From assembly GCA_963787345.1 (NCBI GenBank), contig CAWBCW010000005.1, forward strand, positions 248,001 through 312,000: a stretch of 64,000 nt of DNA, written 5' to 3'. The notes under the pieces are model-generated. The model ran no database searches. It had not been told where the DNA came from and saw only the letters and a program-made list of their open reading frames with translations. Of this stretch, positions 47,007 to 56,252 are shown one piece after another. Both the position numbers and the translations under genes were made by a program. Origin of the DNA: Bacillus_BD sp963787345 (GTDB lineage: Bacteria > Bacillota > Bacilli > Bacillales > Cytobacillaceae). Position 1 is the first letter of the stretch; every line of letters starts with the position of its first letter.

Positions 47007-48092
47007 TTAGCCTTCAAGGCCAGAATGTATAATTTCAACTTTCAAGTTTACATCGATCGGCAAGTCAGGATATTTCTTATAAAAGGATTCCACCTCCCAA
47101 GTCGTATCCTTTGATCGCACGATATTCCCAATACCAATCGGATCGACTTCATTTTTTTGCAAGGTTGCGATCAAGTCCTTCATTCCTGTTTCTATATCAT
47201 CTGTAATGACTTTTCTTATTTCTCTTAAGTCTTCCGGATTATCCAGATGAAATCGATCCGGATACTGAGTTAGACCCATTTGTAATTGTAAATCAAGTGT
47301 TAATTTCTCCTTCTTTTGATCCCAATCCCACTTTTTTTTACTTTGATAGGCATTAGCAATGATAATTTCATTTCGGCCTTTCCCGCTATCAAGATCAATT
47401 TTGTATTTTTTTTCATAACGATGGTCTTTAATAAATGAAAATAAAGTAGTTTGTTCCGGATTTAAATGAAGCTTTAATTGATCACCCTTTAATACCCCTA
47501 GCCCTTCGACCTTAATACGGTCCATGTCATCGATGGCTAGCATCGGAATGTAAGCATCCATTCCTTCACCGTAGAAATGATTTAAAAAAATATGAAGGTT
47601 CATTTTAGGCAGTGCCTGATATTCTATATTTTGTTGTATCCGTTCCGATAAAGTAAATGTTTTCTCCTTTTTAAATGTTTTCAACGTTTTTCTAGCAGAT
47701 TCAGTAGATGCAGCGATATGAATGCTCGTTCCCACCTCAGGGGTCATGATCAGCCGTTTTACCGTATCTCCAATCCCGCTTCCGCATAATCTTTCCCGAA
47801 TACTAAAACTCTAATTTTTGCTAATTCAATAGGAGTACTCGTTTGTGCCGCCATTTTTGATACGATTAAACTACCTGTTTGGGCTGTTGCTTCTAAATAT
47901 TGAACTCTCATCACCATCGTTGGTTGCGGTGTAATCAGGAATTAATGCCGTTCCGATTAATTCACCATTTTTTGCTAGATCAAATCCAAAGACATGAATA
48001 ATGCTAATTTTATCGATGATACTCGTTCTTGTGCAGCCAAAAAGAACGACCATACAAAGGAGTAGCAAGAACAAAACATGTTTTCTTTTCAT
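47007..48092 (-). pseudogene. Spore germination lipoprotein C (GerC type), two frameshifts
   Basis: ATG 48092 starts a lipoprotein signal (KRKHVLFLLLLCMVVLFGC, lipobox ending at Cys 20), then DKISIIHVFGFDLAKNGELI. Frame shifts near 47893 and 47785 link to VQYLEATAQTGSLIVSKMAA, then GDTVKRLIMTPEVGTSIHIA and the long frame to 47007, ending SFYKKYPDLPIDVNLKVEI. The total of ~362 residues is normal for Ger(x)C. It is anchored to the outer leaflet of the spore inner membrane and required for receptor function. The conserved remainder suggests indel errors. Confidence 0.88.
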
Positions 48093-48116
48093 ATTTATCC
48101 AGCCCTCATCGTATCA

Positions 48117-49640
48117 TTATTCAGTATTAAGACCTTCTTCCGGGTCCTTATCTGAAACCGGTGAATATCTCTTTACACTTAAAACTCTCAAATACCAAGG
48201 ACGCTTGTCAGTTTTCATAAAATTGGGCCTTATAAAAGAACCAGCAACTCCACCCTTTCGATAAGGATAAAGCGGGACTAGATATGGAACTCCTAATGAT
48301 TTTAGTCGTGCTAAATGTACGATTAACAAGAGGACCCCTACATAAATCCCTAGGCCTCCCCAAATGCTTGCGAACAGGATAAATGGATATCGCAATATTC
48401 GTACCGCACTGGACATTTTATAAATCGGTGTTGTAAAGGAAGACAGCGCTGCAAGTGCGACAATAATAAGCAAAATCGTACTCGTAAGGGCCGCTTCAAC
48501 CGTTGCCTGACCAATGACGATCGCCCCAACAATTCCAAGGGTTTGTCCAATTTTTGATGGCAGCCTTGCCCCTGCTTCTCGAAGTAAGTCAATGGTAACC
48601 TCTAAAAATAACACCTCAAGGACAGGCGGAAACGGAACATTCGCCCGCGAAAAGATAATCGGACCTAATAAATCCTTCGGGATCACTTCAAAATGAAAAG
48701 TTAATATTGCGACATAAAAGGAAGTCGCAAAAATTGAAAACAACATCCCAAAAATCCGAATCAGTTTAAAAAACGATGCAATAATCGACGGAAGATAAAA
48801 ATCCTCCGGGTTGGAAAAAAACTCCATCAATGTTGCCGGTCCAATGATAGCATAGGAGGATTTATCACTAATTAGGACAACCTGACCTTGTATAAGTGAA
48901 CCTATTGTTCTGTCGACTCGCTCTGTTGTAATAAAGGTAGGAAAGGGTGACCTTGTATTGTCTGAGATCAATTGTTCCAGTTGTGTATTGTCAAAGGTGA
49001 CATCGATATCTAGTTCTCGAAGCCGCTGTCTTGCCGTATTTACATATTCCGGATTGGTCACCCCATCTAAGTATGCGAGAACTACCTTCGTCCTCGCTCT
49101 TGTATCAACGGTCAGCTCTTCGAAAATGAGATCTGGAGTTTTTAAATGCTCTCTAATCATATGAAGGTTCGTGGAAAGGTCCTCAATAAACCCCACTTTT
49201 GGTCCAATCACACTAAATTCATTTTCTGTATCATTTGTTTCCCGTTGACCTAACCTCGGATTACTAATATTAAGGAGGGCGTATTCCTCTTTTTTATCTT
49301 TAAAATAGATAACAGCCATTCCATCATGAAGAGCTTTTTCAACCTCAACGTGATCTGTAGTGATTTTAATATCATCGATTGGAATTAGATTCTTTACATC
49401 GGAAAGTTCCTTTATTACAGAAATCTTTTCTTTTAACAACGGCAAGACCGAATTTTGCAGGAGGTTTGAATCAATCAATGTTTTATAAAAACTGATTTGT
49501 AACGAATCAGTTCCTTCTGATAATGAAACCGTTGTAAAATCGCTTGATTTCTTTGCCTTTTGGAATACTTGTCTTATTGTTGTTTCTTCCGTTTCATAGC
49601 TTTTCGGAGGTTGTTGTTTACCTTTCCTCTTTTTAAACAT
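48117..49640 (-). CDS. Spore germination receptor subunit A (GerA type)
   Basis: A 507-residue protein with a soluble N-terminal half (residues ~1-270; DSLQISFYKTLIDSNLL, DGMAVIYFKD) and a C-terminal membrane domain. Typical segments are LAYLDGVTNPEYVNTARQRL, GSLIQGQVVLISDKSSYAII, PEDFYLPSIIASFFKLIRI and TIDLLREAGARLPSKIGQTLGIVGAIVIGQA (described in parts). ATG 49640 follows AGGTGAAGAG. The same frame is open upstream to 49874, but that part is ilvD sequence read by chance. It is first gene of the germination operon. Confidence 0.92.
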   Translation of the reverse strand: MFKKRKGKQQPPKSYETEETTIRQVFQKAKKSSDFTTVSLSEGTDSLQISFYKTLIDSNLLQNSVLPLLKEKISVIKELSDVKNLIPIDDIKITTDHVEVEKALHDGMAVIYFKDKKEEYALLNISNPRLGQRETNDTENEFSVIGPKVGFIEDLSTNLHMIREHLKTPDLIFEELTVDTRARTKVVLAYLDGVTNPEYVNTARQRLRELDIDVTFDNTQLEQLISDNTRSPFPTFITTERVDRTIGSLIQGQVVLISDKSSYAIIGPATLMEFFSNPEDFYLPSIIASFFKLIRIFGMLFSIFATSFYVAILTFHFEVIPKDLLGPIIFSRANVPFPPVLEVLFLEVTIDLLREAGARLPSKIGQTLGIVGAIVIGQATVEAALTSTILLIIVALAALSSFTTPIYKMSSAVRILRYPFILFASIWGGLGIYVGVLLLIVHLARLKSLGVPYLVPLYPYRKGGVAGSFIRPNFMKTDKRPWYLRVLSVKRYSPVSDKDPEEGLNTE

Positions 49641-49737
49641 CTCTTCACCTAACCTAGCGCAAAACTTCATATAGTACCTGTAGTATTCAACAACAGAACT
49701 GGAATTATGTTCAAAAAAATGAAATAAGAGGGTTTTT

Positions 49738-50735
49738 ACGGTTGCCGGACCGGTAAACTTGCTTATTTTTAATCGGCTCATTTTAGCGGATAGCCCCATC
49801 AGAAGCCAGATTGCCTCGTAATACGACAAGTGAAGCAGTTTTACGGATTGGATCGGATAAAGGTCGAACCACATCTTGATCCTCTTTCATATCGGGAACG
49901 TCGGCAAGATTTTCGGCTACTGTTTTCCCTGTAACCGTAAGGCAGTCTCCGTGAAGCAAGCCAGCTTGAAGCAAAACTTTCATGACAGCAGGGGTACCAC
50001 CAACTTCATGAAGGTTTTGCATCACATATTTTCCACTCGGCTTTAAGTCAGCGATAAGCGGAACCTTTACACGAATTCGCTCAAAATCATCTAAGTCAAG
50101 CGGGACATCGATCGAATGAGCCATTGCGAGCAAGTGAAGGATCGCATTTGTTGATCCTCCGAGAGCCATGACAACGGTAATTGCATTTTCAAATGCCTTC
50201 TTTGTATATATTTTAAGTAATTAATTTCCCTTTTTAATAATTCAATGACTGCTTGACCTGCCTCATAGCAATCATTCCTTTTTAAATCGGTAACGGCAGG
50301 GTTGGACGAATTTCCTGGAAGGCTCATCCCCATCGCTTCGATTGCTGAAGCCATTGTGTTCGCTGTATACATCCCCCCGCATGAACCAGGACCAGGGCAA
50401 GCATGACACTCGACCATTTTTAGTTGTTCTTCATCAATTTGATCTTTATTAAACTGTCCGACCGCTTCAAAAGCAGACACAATATCAATATCTTCTCCAT
50501 TTAATTTACCGGGTGCGATCGTTCCTCCGTAGACAAAGACTGAAGGAATATTCAGACGGCCGATAGCGATCATACATCCTGGCATATTTTTGTCACAGCC
50601 GCCAATAGCAACTAGTCCGTCCAAACGATTGTCGGAGAACGTTTCGATGAAGTCGCAAGGACTTAGATCAGTGAATATTGCATATCTATATGCCCCATTG
50701 CGATCGCATCAGAAACCGTAATCGTATTAAAAATA
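49738..50735 (-). pseudogene. ilvD: ilvD (dihydroxy-acid dehydratase) remnant, truncated at both ends
   Basis: The remnant starts at ITVSDAIAMGH (about residue 90 of a ~560-residue enzyme) and continues through DGLVAIGGCDKNMPGCMIA, ECHACPGPGSCGGMYTANTM, VVMALGGSTNAILHL and ASDG to LSAKMSRLKISKFTGPATV, then stops being IlvD-like. Frame breaks lie near 50660, 50208 and 49790. The N-terminal ~90 residues are missing where the tnpB element begins, and the C-terminal ~150 residues are missing where the ger operon begins. It retains iron-sulfur Cys motifs but cannot be functional. An intact copy would be needed elsewhere for valine and isoleucine synthesis. Confidence 0.85.
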
Positions 50736-50739
50736 AGCT

Positions 50740-51950
50740 ACTAAAAACATAGACAAATGTACTCATACGTCTACGCTAGACAGTTTCTTGCTTCTGCGTG
50801 TCCTGTCTTGCCAAAAGCCCGCTACTACAGTTGGTATAACACTCCACAAGCGTAAATTCGGATGTAGCCCACCCTACATATATACAGACTAGTTAGGTTA
50901 ATACTGTATATTCAGTTGCCTGTTTTAGATTTAAACTGGCATTGAAATCCCGATCTAATTCTGCATCACAAGTATCACATCTAAAGATCCGCTCTGATAA
51001 GCTTAGTTGGACTTTTTTATAGCCACAGCAAGAACATAACTTAGAAGACGGATAGAAGCGATCTACTTTTCTTAGTTCAATGCCATACTGCTTACACTTA
51101 GCCCTGAGCCATTCTTTAAAGTAATAAAAGTTCTGCCCGGCCACTGCTTTTGATAGATGTCGATTTTTTAACATGCCTTTTACGTTTAAATCTTCGATTG
51201 TGATAGATGTTGGCTTGGTTTTCACCAACGGATTCACCACAGATCGAACATATTCATGTCGGATATTGGTTAGTCTAGCGTGCAGTTTTTGAACTTTTAC
51301 AAGTTGCTTCTGCCTATTTTTAGCGCAGAACTCACCTCTCTTTCGATTTTTATTTTGTTCATAACTACGACTTAACTTGCGTTGTTGTCGTTTTAATTTC
51401 TTTTCTAATTTCCTTACCTTTTGTGTCTTATTGACATTTTCAAAGGCTTTGTGATGACTACACACAGCAAAATCTTTAATTCCTAGATCAATGCCAATTC
51501 CATCATGTGTATTAATCTGCATATGGCTTTTTGTTTCAACTTCACATAAAACAGAAGCATAATATCGTTCTGCTTTTTGGGATACTGTGCAACTAGTTAC
51601 TTTTACATTCGAGGGAATGTAGCCATATTCTTTTAATTGAACCCATCCAAGTGTCGGAATTTTGATTCGATGACGTTGTACTAACAAGTCTGTCTTGTTA
51701 TTCTTCGGAAAATAAGCTTTCACACCTTGATTTTTCTTCTTTTTGAATATTGGAAACTTTGCTAAAGCTTTGAAGAAATTCTTAGAAGCTCGATCTCCAT
51801 TCATGAAAGACTGTTTAACTGCTTTACTTGATACATCTTTTATCCAAAAATCTGTTTGTTTTGTATGGACATTATTCAACCATTTAGAAAAATCATAGCC
51901 TGACAGGTGCTTTTTTGTTTTTTCATAATTTCTTTCCAGTGATTAAGTTA
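50740..51950 (-). mobile_element. IS200/IS605-type (IS1341-like) element remnant with tnpB
   Basis: The unit comprises a 5'-truncated tnpB and its ~150-base non-coding 3' tail (50740-50892), which contains AGAAGCAAGAAACTGTC-like structured sequence where the omega RNA and right end of these elements lie. Its right boundary abuts ilvD sequence at ~50735. No tnpA transposase is present, and the expected N-terminal part of ilvD is absent on the other side. Confidence 0.7.
50893..51879 (-). pseudogene. tnpB: TnpB-type RNA-guided endonuclease, N-terminally truncated
   Basis: The frame has 328 codons from TTG 51879, but TnpB-like sequence continues upstream (LERNYEKTKKHLSGYDFSKW) to a stop near 51940. 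About 40 N-terminal residues are missing. RuvC-like catalytic residues are present: Asp in GIDLGIKDFAV (~residues 126-136), Glu in ITIEDLNVKGM (~226), and Asp in ELDRDFNASLNL. A zinc ribbon CSCCG...CDTC is also present. TnpB proteins are omega-RNA-guided nucleases of IS200/IS605 elements. With the N terminus gone it is probably inactive, unless a hidden frame shift accounts for the loss. Confidence 0.8.
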
Positions 51951-52024
51951 TTTAAATTTCTTCACCACAAAAAATTTATCGGACTTATATTTCGTTTATA
52001 GCAGACTGGTGTCAGACTTTTATG

Positions 52025-52531
52025 TTATTTCATATTTTTATTATCCAATATAACAATTCTTTCATTTGTTGATTTTGCTACCCGTTTTGTATTTTCAACG
52101 AGTCTAAGAATGTCGAGACAACATTGCTTCGCACCTATAATGAGTAACGGTACACCAATGAAATCAATTTTTAATCCTCTAGAAAAAAGCCCCCCCATTG
52201 ATAAAGCAAATGGAACAGTGGGTGAAGTATTAGAAAAAATAATTTTATCCTGAATCTGATACTTTTCTTGAAATAGCAGGCTTAGATCTTTTAATGCAGG
52301 AATAACCAATTTTGAGTTTTTACGTCCGATCGTATAAACAGAATTCCCATCCTCATCGATGCCATGAAAAATAATTTTACCAAAATCAGCCCTTGTTAAC
52401 TTGTTAAAATAGTCAACATTTAATATTTCTTCTCTAGTCAACTGTCGATCAGTCGGTAATTTTTTTAGATGATAAGCTGCAGCTAAAGAAGTTGTGTGAG
52501 TTCCCGCATAATCATTATAGATAAAAATCAT
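52025..52531 (-). CDS. DUF3189 family protein
   Basis: A 168-residue protein starting MIFIYNDYAGTHTTSLAAAYHL, with DYFNKLTRADFGKIIFHGID, TIGRKNSKLVIPALKDL and a hydrophobic stretch GVPLLIIGAKQCCLDILRLVE. The nucleotide-binding-like GTHTT near the N terminus is typical of DUF3189, a Firmicutes family linked to sporulation genomes but of unknown function. It stands alone between the tnpB remnant and a small membrane gene. Confidence 0.8.
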   Translation of the reverse strand: MIFIYNDYAGTHTTSLAAAYHLKKLPTDRQLTREEILNVDYFNKLTRADFGKIIFHGIDEDGNSVYTIGRKNSKLVIPALKDLSLLFQEKYQIQDKIIFSNTSPTVPFALSMGGLFSRGLKIDFIGVPLLIIGAKQCCLDILRLVENTKRVAKSTNERIVILDNKNMK

Positions 52532-52654
52532 GTTATCATCCCTGTATTATGTTTAAATCTATTATCCCCATTTAGTACGATTACATTCAAATTCAATCTT
52601 TGTGATACAATGTGGACGCTGGAACATTAAATTAAGTATATAAAAACGAATAAA

Positions 52655-52957
52655 TCAACTTCCTTCTCCTGCATACTTGTACTTTTTCTTCTTTAAAAAG
52701 GCAATCATCATCGTCTTTAACGAAGCATAGCTCCCGATCGCTGAATAACCATAAAACCATCCCATGAAAATTCCAGCTACTAAGTCTTCCCTATGGCTTA
52801 TTAAAACAGAGAACACTAATCCTATTATAATTGCTAATGTGGGTACAAACTTTTTTTGTACTCTTAGGACTACCTTGAGTATCTGTGTAATGATCATTAC
52901 ACTAGGGACAGCGATCACAGCATCCCAAAAATTTGTATGTATTGTAGGAAAATCCAT
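52655..52957 (-). CDS. Small three-helix membrane protein, holin-like
   Basis: A 100-residue protein with three hydrophobic segments (AVIAVPSVMIITQILKVVL, FVPTLAIIIGLVFSVLI, GIFMGWFYGYSAIGSYASL) and a basic C-terminal tail. The layout resembles small phage holins, but no phage genes are near. ATG 52957 follows AAAAGGTGG. The frame is open to 53164, but that extension would overlap the divergent DUF421 gene. Confidence 0.6.
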   Translation of the reverse strand: MDFPTIHTNFWDAVIAVPSVMIITQILKVVLRVQKKFVPTLAIIIGLVFSVLISHREDLVAGIFMGWFYGYSAIGSYASLKTMMIAFLKKKKYKYAGEGS

Positions 52958-53027
52958 AAAATAATACCACCTTTTAAACATAGTATATCTGGTTCCATCA
53001 GAATAATAAGTCATTTGAGGTGAATAA

Positions 53028-53540
53028 ATGAATTTAACATTTATATGGGAAGCATTCGTTTTACTAGTGATTAGCACCCTTCTACTTAGGGTTGCTGGGA
53101 AAAAATCAATCTCAAAAATGACAGGTCTTGAGTTAGTCATTATCTTAGCGATAGGAACTACCATGGGGCATGCGATTAAAGAAAATCAATTCTGGCAGGT
53201 TATCGTTATTTTAACATTTTTTGTCTTTTTTTTAATTACGGCTCAATACTTTCAATTAAAGGTTAAAAGTATACAACGATATTTAACCGGTTACGCAACC
53301 GTTGTTATCCGTAATGGGAATATAGTAGAGAGTAATCTAAAAAAATTACGAATGACAACTGAACAACTAGAAATGAAGCTACGTCAAAAAGGCATTTCGT
53401 ACATATCTGATTTAAAAACCGCAACCATTGAACCGGACGGTGGTTTAGGTTATGAATTAATGGACCATTCCCAACCGCTTACCCATAAAGAATTGATTAA
53501 CATACTTAACGAAAATCAGATAGGAAGCTTCACAAATTAA
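53028..53540 (+). CDS. DUF421 (YetF/YkjA family) membrane protein
   Basis: A 170-residue protein with three N-terminal helices (~5-20, 33-50, 57-75) and a cytoplasmic alpha/beta domain. DUF421 features are LLLRVAGKKSISKMTGLELVIILAIGTTMG (described in parts), GNIVESNLKKLRMTTEQLEM, LRQKGISYISDLKTATIEPDG. In B. subtilis, YetF-type proteins are spore-membrane proteins; function otherwise unclear. ATG 53028 follows TGAGGTGA. It is divergent from the holin-like gene. Confidence 0.85.
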   Translation: MNLTFIWEAFVLLVISTLLLRVAGKKSISKMTGLELVIILAIGTTMGHAIKENQFWQVIVILTFFVFFLITAQYFQLKVKSIQRYLTGYATVVIRNGNIVESNLKKLRMTTEQLEMKLRQKGISYISDLKTATIEPDGGLGYELMDHSQPLTHKELINILNENQIGSFTN

Positions 53541-54095
53541 ACAAGAAAATAAACAAAATAATTTATTTAATAAGATTCCCCATGATTGAATAATCTTGCA
53601 ATTTAAACAAACAGTACATTTTATAATTGATAGTAATCGCAACGCAGAACGTTAAATTTTTTTATCGAGACTAAAATTAATAAAGGTAATAACATATTTT
53701 ATATGACTAATATGTTATTACCTTTATTCTTAAACAAAACGCATTGCTTGGAATCCTTCTCATTCTATTTTATATCGTTCTATTATTCTTATATGGTTTG
53801 GATCTATAGGTCCCTATTTGGACCAATCATTAAATGAAGAGCCATAAAGCGTCTATTCAAAAAATGGGATTCCTTCTCTTGTTGGAAAAATGTGCAAAAC
53901 ATGCTCCTGGCGTTCTTTCAGATTTGTCTTTAAATGATATTGATAGAGTAAGAGTAGTTCGGTAGGCCTGCTGTCATGCGAAATAGAGCGATGTTTATCA
54001 ACGAATATTATCGTGAACTCCCACATATTTTAGATTGGTTTGGTTCGTTTTACTTCTGAAGAATCTACCTATGTGAATAAATGGAGGCAATCATA
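53541..54095. other. Intergenic region with terminator and possible gene remnant
   Basis: The stretch starts with a hairpin (53682-53725). From about 53834 to 54060 short plus-strand frames look coding-like but are broken: KMGFLLLLEKCAKHAPGVLS, LNDIDRVRVVR, then RAMFINEYYRELPHILDWF in another frame. They may be pieces of a decayed gene. No family is recognised. Confidence 0.35.
53682..53725. terminator. Terminator after the DUF421 gene
   Basis: AAAGGTAATAACATATT and its exact complement form a 17-base stem with a 10-base loop. Confidence 0.75.
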
Positions 54096-54782
54096 ATGTT
54101 CAAAAATATAGATCATCCATATTTTATACGAGCACCACACTGGTTTAATTTAGGCACACAGGCCTATCAACCATCGATTCATCGATCCAATGATCGTCGT
54201 CACAATGGTTTTCACCGAAATCAACCTCGCCTCATTCCAGATTGGTTATTTCATTCCATTCGAAGAAAATTTCGATACCCCGAGTTAGTTAAACGGGAAG
54301 AAATCAACATGTTTAAATTGAATATGAAACCGTATCAAAGTGAACAAATTGGGGCCTTTTTCAACATGGACAACAACAATGGAATCCTTGTACTCTATGA
54401 AAAAAACGGCAATTATTACCAACCTGTTTATGAGAAAGACATGGTCGTTGAAGGGATCAAAATGCTTGGAATCTTAGGGTATAATCAAGTTCTTGTTGTC
54501 ACCGGTGGAGCCGGCGGAACGGGAATTTGGCAAACGTATCATTACGTCGTCCGCTATACGCCGAAGGGATATCAAGAGGTCTGGCATGGAGTTCACACAT
54601 ATAGACTAAGTAACCCTCTTACAAAAGAATATTTTCAACAGAATGGGATGATTGATTTCGATCGCGGAGGAAAGGACCTCTATTACGCTCTATTAACAAG
54701 TGAACCCACTCCCGCTAGCCTGTTTCAACATTATCAATATAACCATCAAAACATGAAATATGAGTTGGTTAAATCGTATTGA
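54096..54782 (+). CDS. Hypothetical protein, 228 residues
   Basis: ATG 54096 follows GGAGG at 54083. The N-terminal ~70 residues are rich in His, Arg and Asn (HRSNDRRHNGFHRNQPRL) and probably disordered or nucleic-acid-binding. The remainder looks like a beta-rich globular domain (GILVLYEKNGNYYQPVYEKD, NQVLVVTGGAGGTGIWQTYH, YVVRYTPKGYQEVWHG). No signal peptide or membrane helix is visible, and no family was recognised. A terminator follows directly. Confidence 0.65.
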   Translation: MFKNIDHPYFIRAPHWFNLGTQAYQPSIHRSNDRRHNGFHRNQPRLIPDWLFHSIRRKFRYPELVKREEINMFKLNMKPYQSEQIGAFFNMDNNNGILVLYEKNGNYYQPVYEKDMVVEGIKMLGILGYNQVLVVTGGAGGTGIWQTYHYVVRYTPKGYQEVWHGVHTYRLSNPLTKEYFQQNGMIDFDRGGKDLYYALLTSEPTPASLFQHYQYNHQNMKYELVKSY

Positions 54783-54823
54783 AACAGAGGGGACGGCCCA
54801 AATTGAACCGTCCCCTCTGTTTC
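54781..54823. terminator. Terminator with GAAACAGAGGGGACGG repeat arms
   Basis: GAAACAGAGGGGACGG pairs with CCGTCCCCTCTGTTTC (16 bases) around an 11-base loop, between convergent genes. The arm sequence recurs at 58.98, 59.13 and 60.27 kb. Confidence 0.85.
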
Positions 54824-55016
54824 ACGCTTTCGACCGCTTATATTCAATCATGGGTACAACAATTGCACATAGGAATGAAGTCAAATAAGGCAAATATTTT
54901 ATTCCCATCGGTTTGTCAAAAACCGCTACTCCGATTACTCCAATAAAACTTGATAACGCGATACCCAATATAAAACCACCGATTAAACCGACAATCATGG
55001 CAATAAATATTTTCAT
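54822..55016 (-). CDS. DUF5957 family small membrane protein
   Basis: A 64-residue protein with two hydrophobic segments: MKIFIAMIVGLIGGFILGIA and LPYLTSFLCAIVVPMIEY. GFILGIALSSFIGVIGVAVFDKPMGIKYLP (described in part) matches the DUF5957 pattern. It starts immediately after the stop of the DUF6220 gene (no gap), so the two are translated from one message downstream of the two-component system. Function unknown. Confidence 0.75.
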   Translation of the reverse strand: MKIFIAMIVGLIGGFILGIALSSFIGVIGVAVFDKPMGIKYLPYLTSFLCAIVVPMIEYKRSKA

Positions 55017-55433
55017 TTAAACTTCCCCTTTCTTTTCCCTAAAAACGAGAATGATTGTTTTCTTTAACGTTAAATAAGAAATAAACAATAAAAAGATGGA
55101 AAATACCGGGTGAAGAGCACCAACCCAACGAATGATATTTGTAAAGTTTGCTGTAAAATACATAGTAAACACCCCTAACATCAAACAGAATACATACCCA
55201 TAAGCCCACTTAGGCAGCTTTCCAATATAGGCGAGTAAAAGTAAAAATACAGGAATATTAAATCCGAATAAATGGACAAATGATTTATGTGCCATCCAAT
55301 GGGTTGGATTCACAAAAATGGCTAATCCTGCGAAAAATATTTGCAAAAGGACTGATAAGAAAAACATCCCGATTAATAGTAAAAATATGATTCTTCCTGC
55401 TTTATTCATTGTTGATAGCTTTCGTTTTTCCAA
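55017..55433 (-). CDS. DUF6220-like membrane protein
   Basis: About 138 residues with four helices (~14-36, 52-68, 75-95, 105-125): IFLLLIGMFFLSVLLQIFFAGLAIFVNP at the N terminus (in parts), then HKSFVHLFGFNIPVFLLLL. The pattern fits DUF6220. TTG 55433 is chosen because AGAGGGGGA lies 6 bases upstream; the frame is open to 55475. It lies between the response-regulator gene and the DUF5957 gene on the same strand. Confidence 0.65.
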   Translation of the reverse strand: MEKRKLSTMNKAGRIIFLLLIGMFFLSVLLQIFFAGLAIFVNPTHWMAHKSFVHLFGFNIPVFLLLLAYIGKLPKWAYGYVFCLMLGVFTMYFTANFTNIIRWVGALHPVFSIFLLFISYLTLKKTIILVFREKKGEV

Positions 55434-55568
55434 ACTGTATCCCCCTCTTCTCTCTAAATCTAGTGTACTAAGCATTTCTAAACAGACTCTTATTGAATTC
55501 TTAAATATTTCTTAAGCGTGTAAGGTTTAGCCCATAAAAAAAGAAGCCCCATGGACTTCTTCTCCCCA

Positions 55569-56252
55569 TTATTTAAAACGATAGCCTACTCCCCAAATCG
55601 TTTCGATAAATTCTGGTTTTGCTGGATTCTCTTCTACTTTTTCTCTTATTTTTCGAATATGGACGGTTACGGTTGACGTGTCTGCAGCCGAATCCATTCC
55701 CCATATTCTTTCAAAGAGATCCTCTTTACTGAACACCTGATTTGGATGGGTTGCTAAGAACGTCAATAAATCAAACTCCTTCGCCGTGAAAACTTTTTCC
55801 GCTCCGTTTATAAAAACTCGATGCGATCCTTGATCAATGAGTAACCCCCTGACAAGAATTTCCTGCTTCGGCTCATCTCGATTCACAAGACGATGATAAC
55901 GGGCTAAATGGGCTTTGACACGGGCCACTAATTCATTCGGATTGAAAGGTTTTTCGATATAATCATCAGCTCCACGGTTAAATCCGCGAATGAGATCAAT
56001 ATCTTCCTTCCTAGCGGTTACCATTAAGATAGGGATGTCCTTCGCTTTGCGAATCTCTTCGCATATCTGAAACCCATCCATCCCAGGCAACATTAAATCA
56101 AGTAGAATTAAATCAAACTCTTCATCGATAGCCCTTTGTAACCCTTCATTTCCAGTCGTGACAATCTCACAGTGGAACCCATTTACTTCAAGATAATCCC
56201 GTTCCAGTTCTGCAATCGCCCATTCATCTTCGATAATTAATATTTTTGTCAT
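55569..56252 (-). CDS. OmpR/PhoB-family response regulator
   Basis: A 227-residue cytoplasmic regulator. The receiver domain (~1-120) has acidic residues IIEDEW, phosphoacceptor Asp in LILLDLMLPGMDG (~residue 52), MVTARKE and EKPFNPNEL. The C-terminal winged helix (~130-227) has AKEFDLLTFLATHPNQVFSKEDL, the recognition helix TVTVHIRKIREKV and GVGYRFK. It overlaps the 3' end of the kinase gene by 4 bases (ATGA), with the kinase first. It probably controls the upstream multicopper oxidase. Confidence 0.93.
   Translation of the reverse strand: MTKILIIEDEWAIAELERDYLEVNGFHCEIVTTGNEGLQRAIDEEFDLILLDLMLPGMDGFQICEEIRKAKDIPILMVTARKEDIDLIRGFNRGADDYIEKPFNPNELVARVKAHLARYHRLVNRDEPKQEILVRGLLIDQGSHRVFINGAEKVFTAKEFDLLTFLATHPNQVFSKEDLFERIWGMDSAADTSTVTVHIRKIREKVEENPAKPEFIETIWGVGYRFK

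Noticed and set aside
49641..49874. Upstream extension of gerA
   Set aside because: These codons are the end of the ilvD remnant (SAKMSRLKISKFTGPATV) read in the same frame. ATG 49640 has its own ribosome site.
52958..53164. N-terminal extension of the holin-like gene
   Set aside because: The extension overlaps the divergent DUF421 start. A ribosome site directly before ATG 52957 marks the real start.
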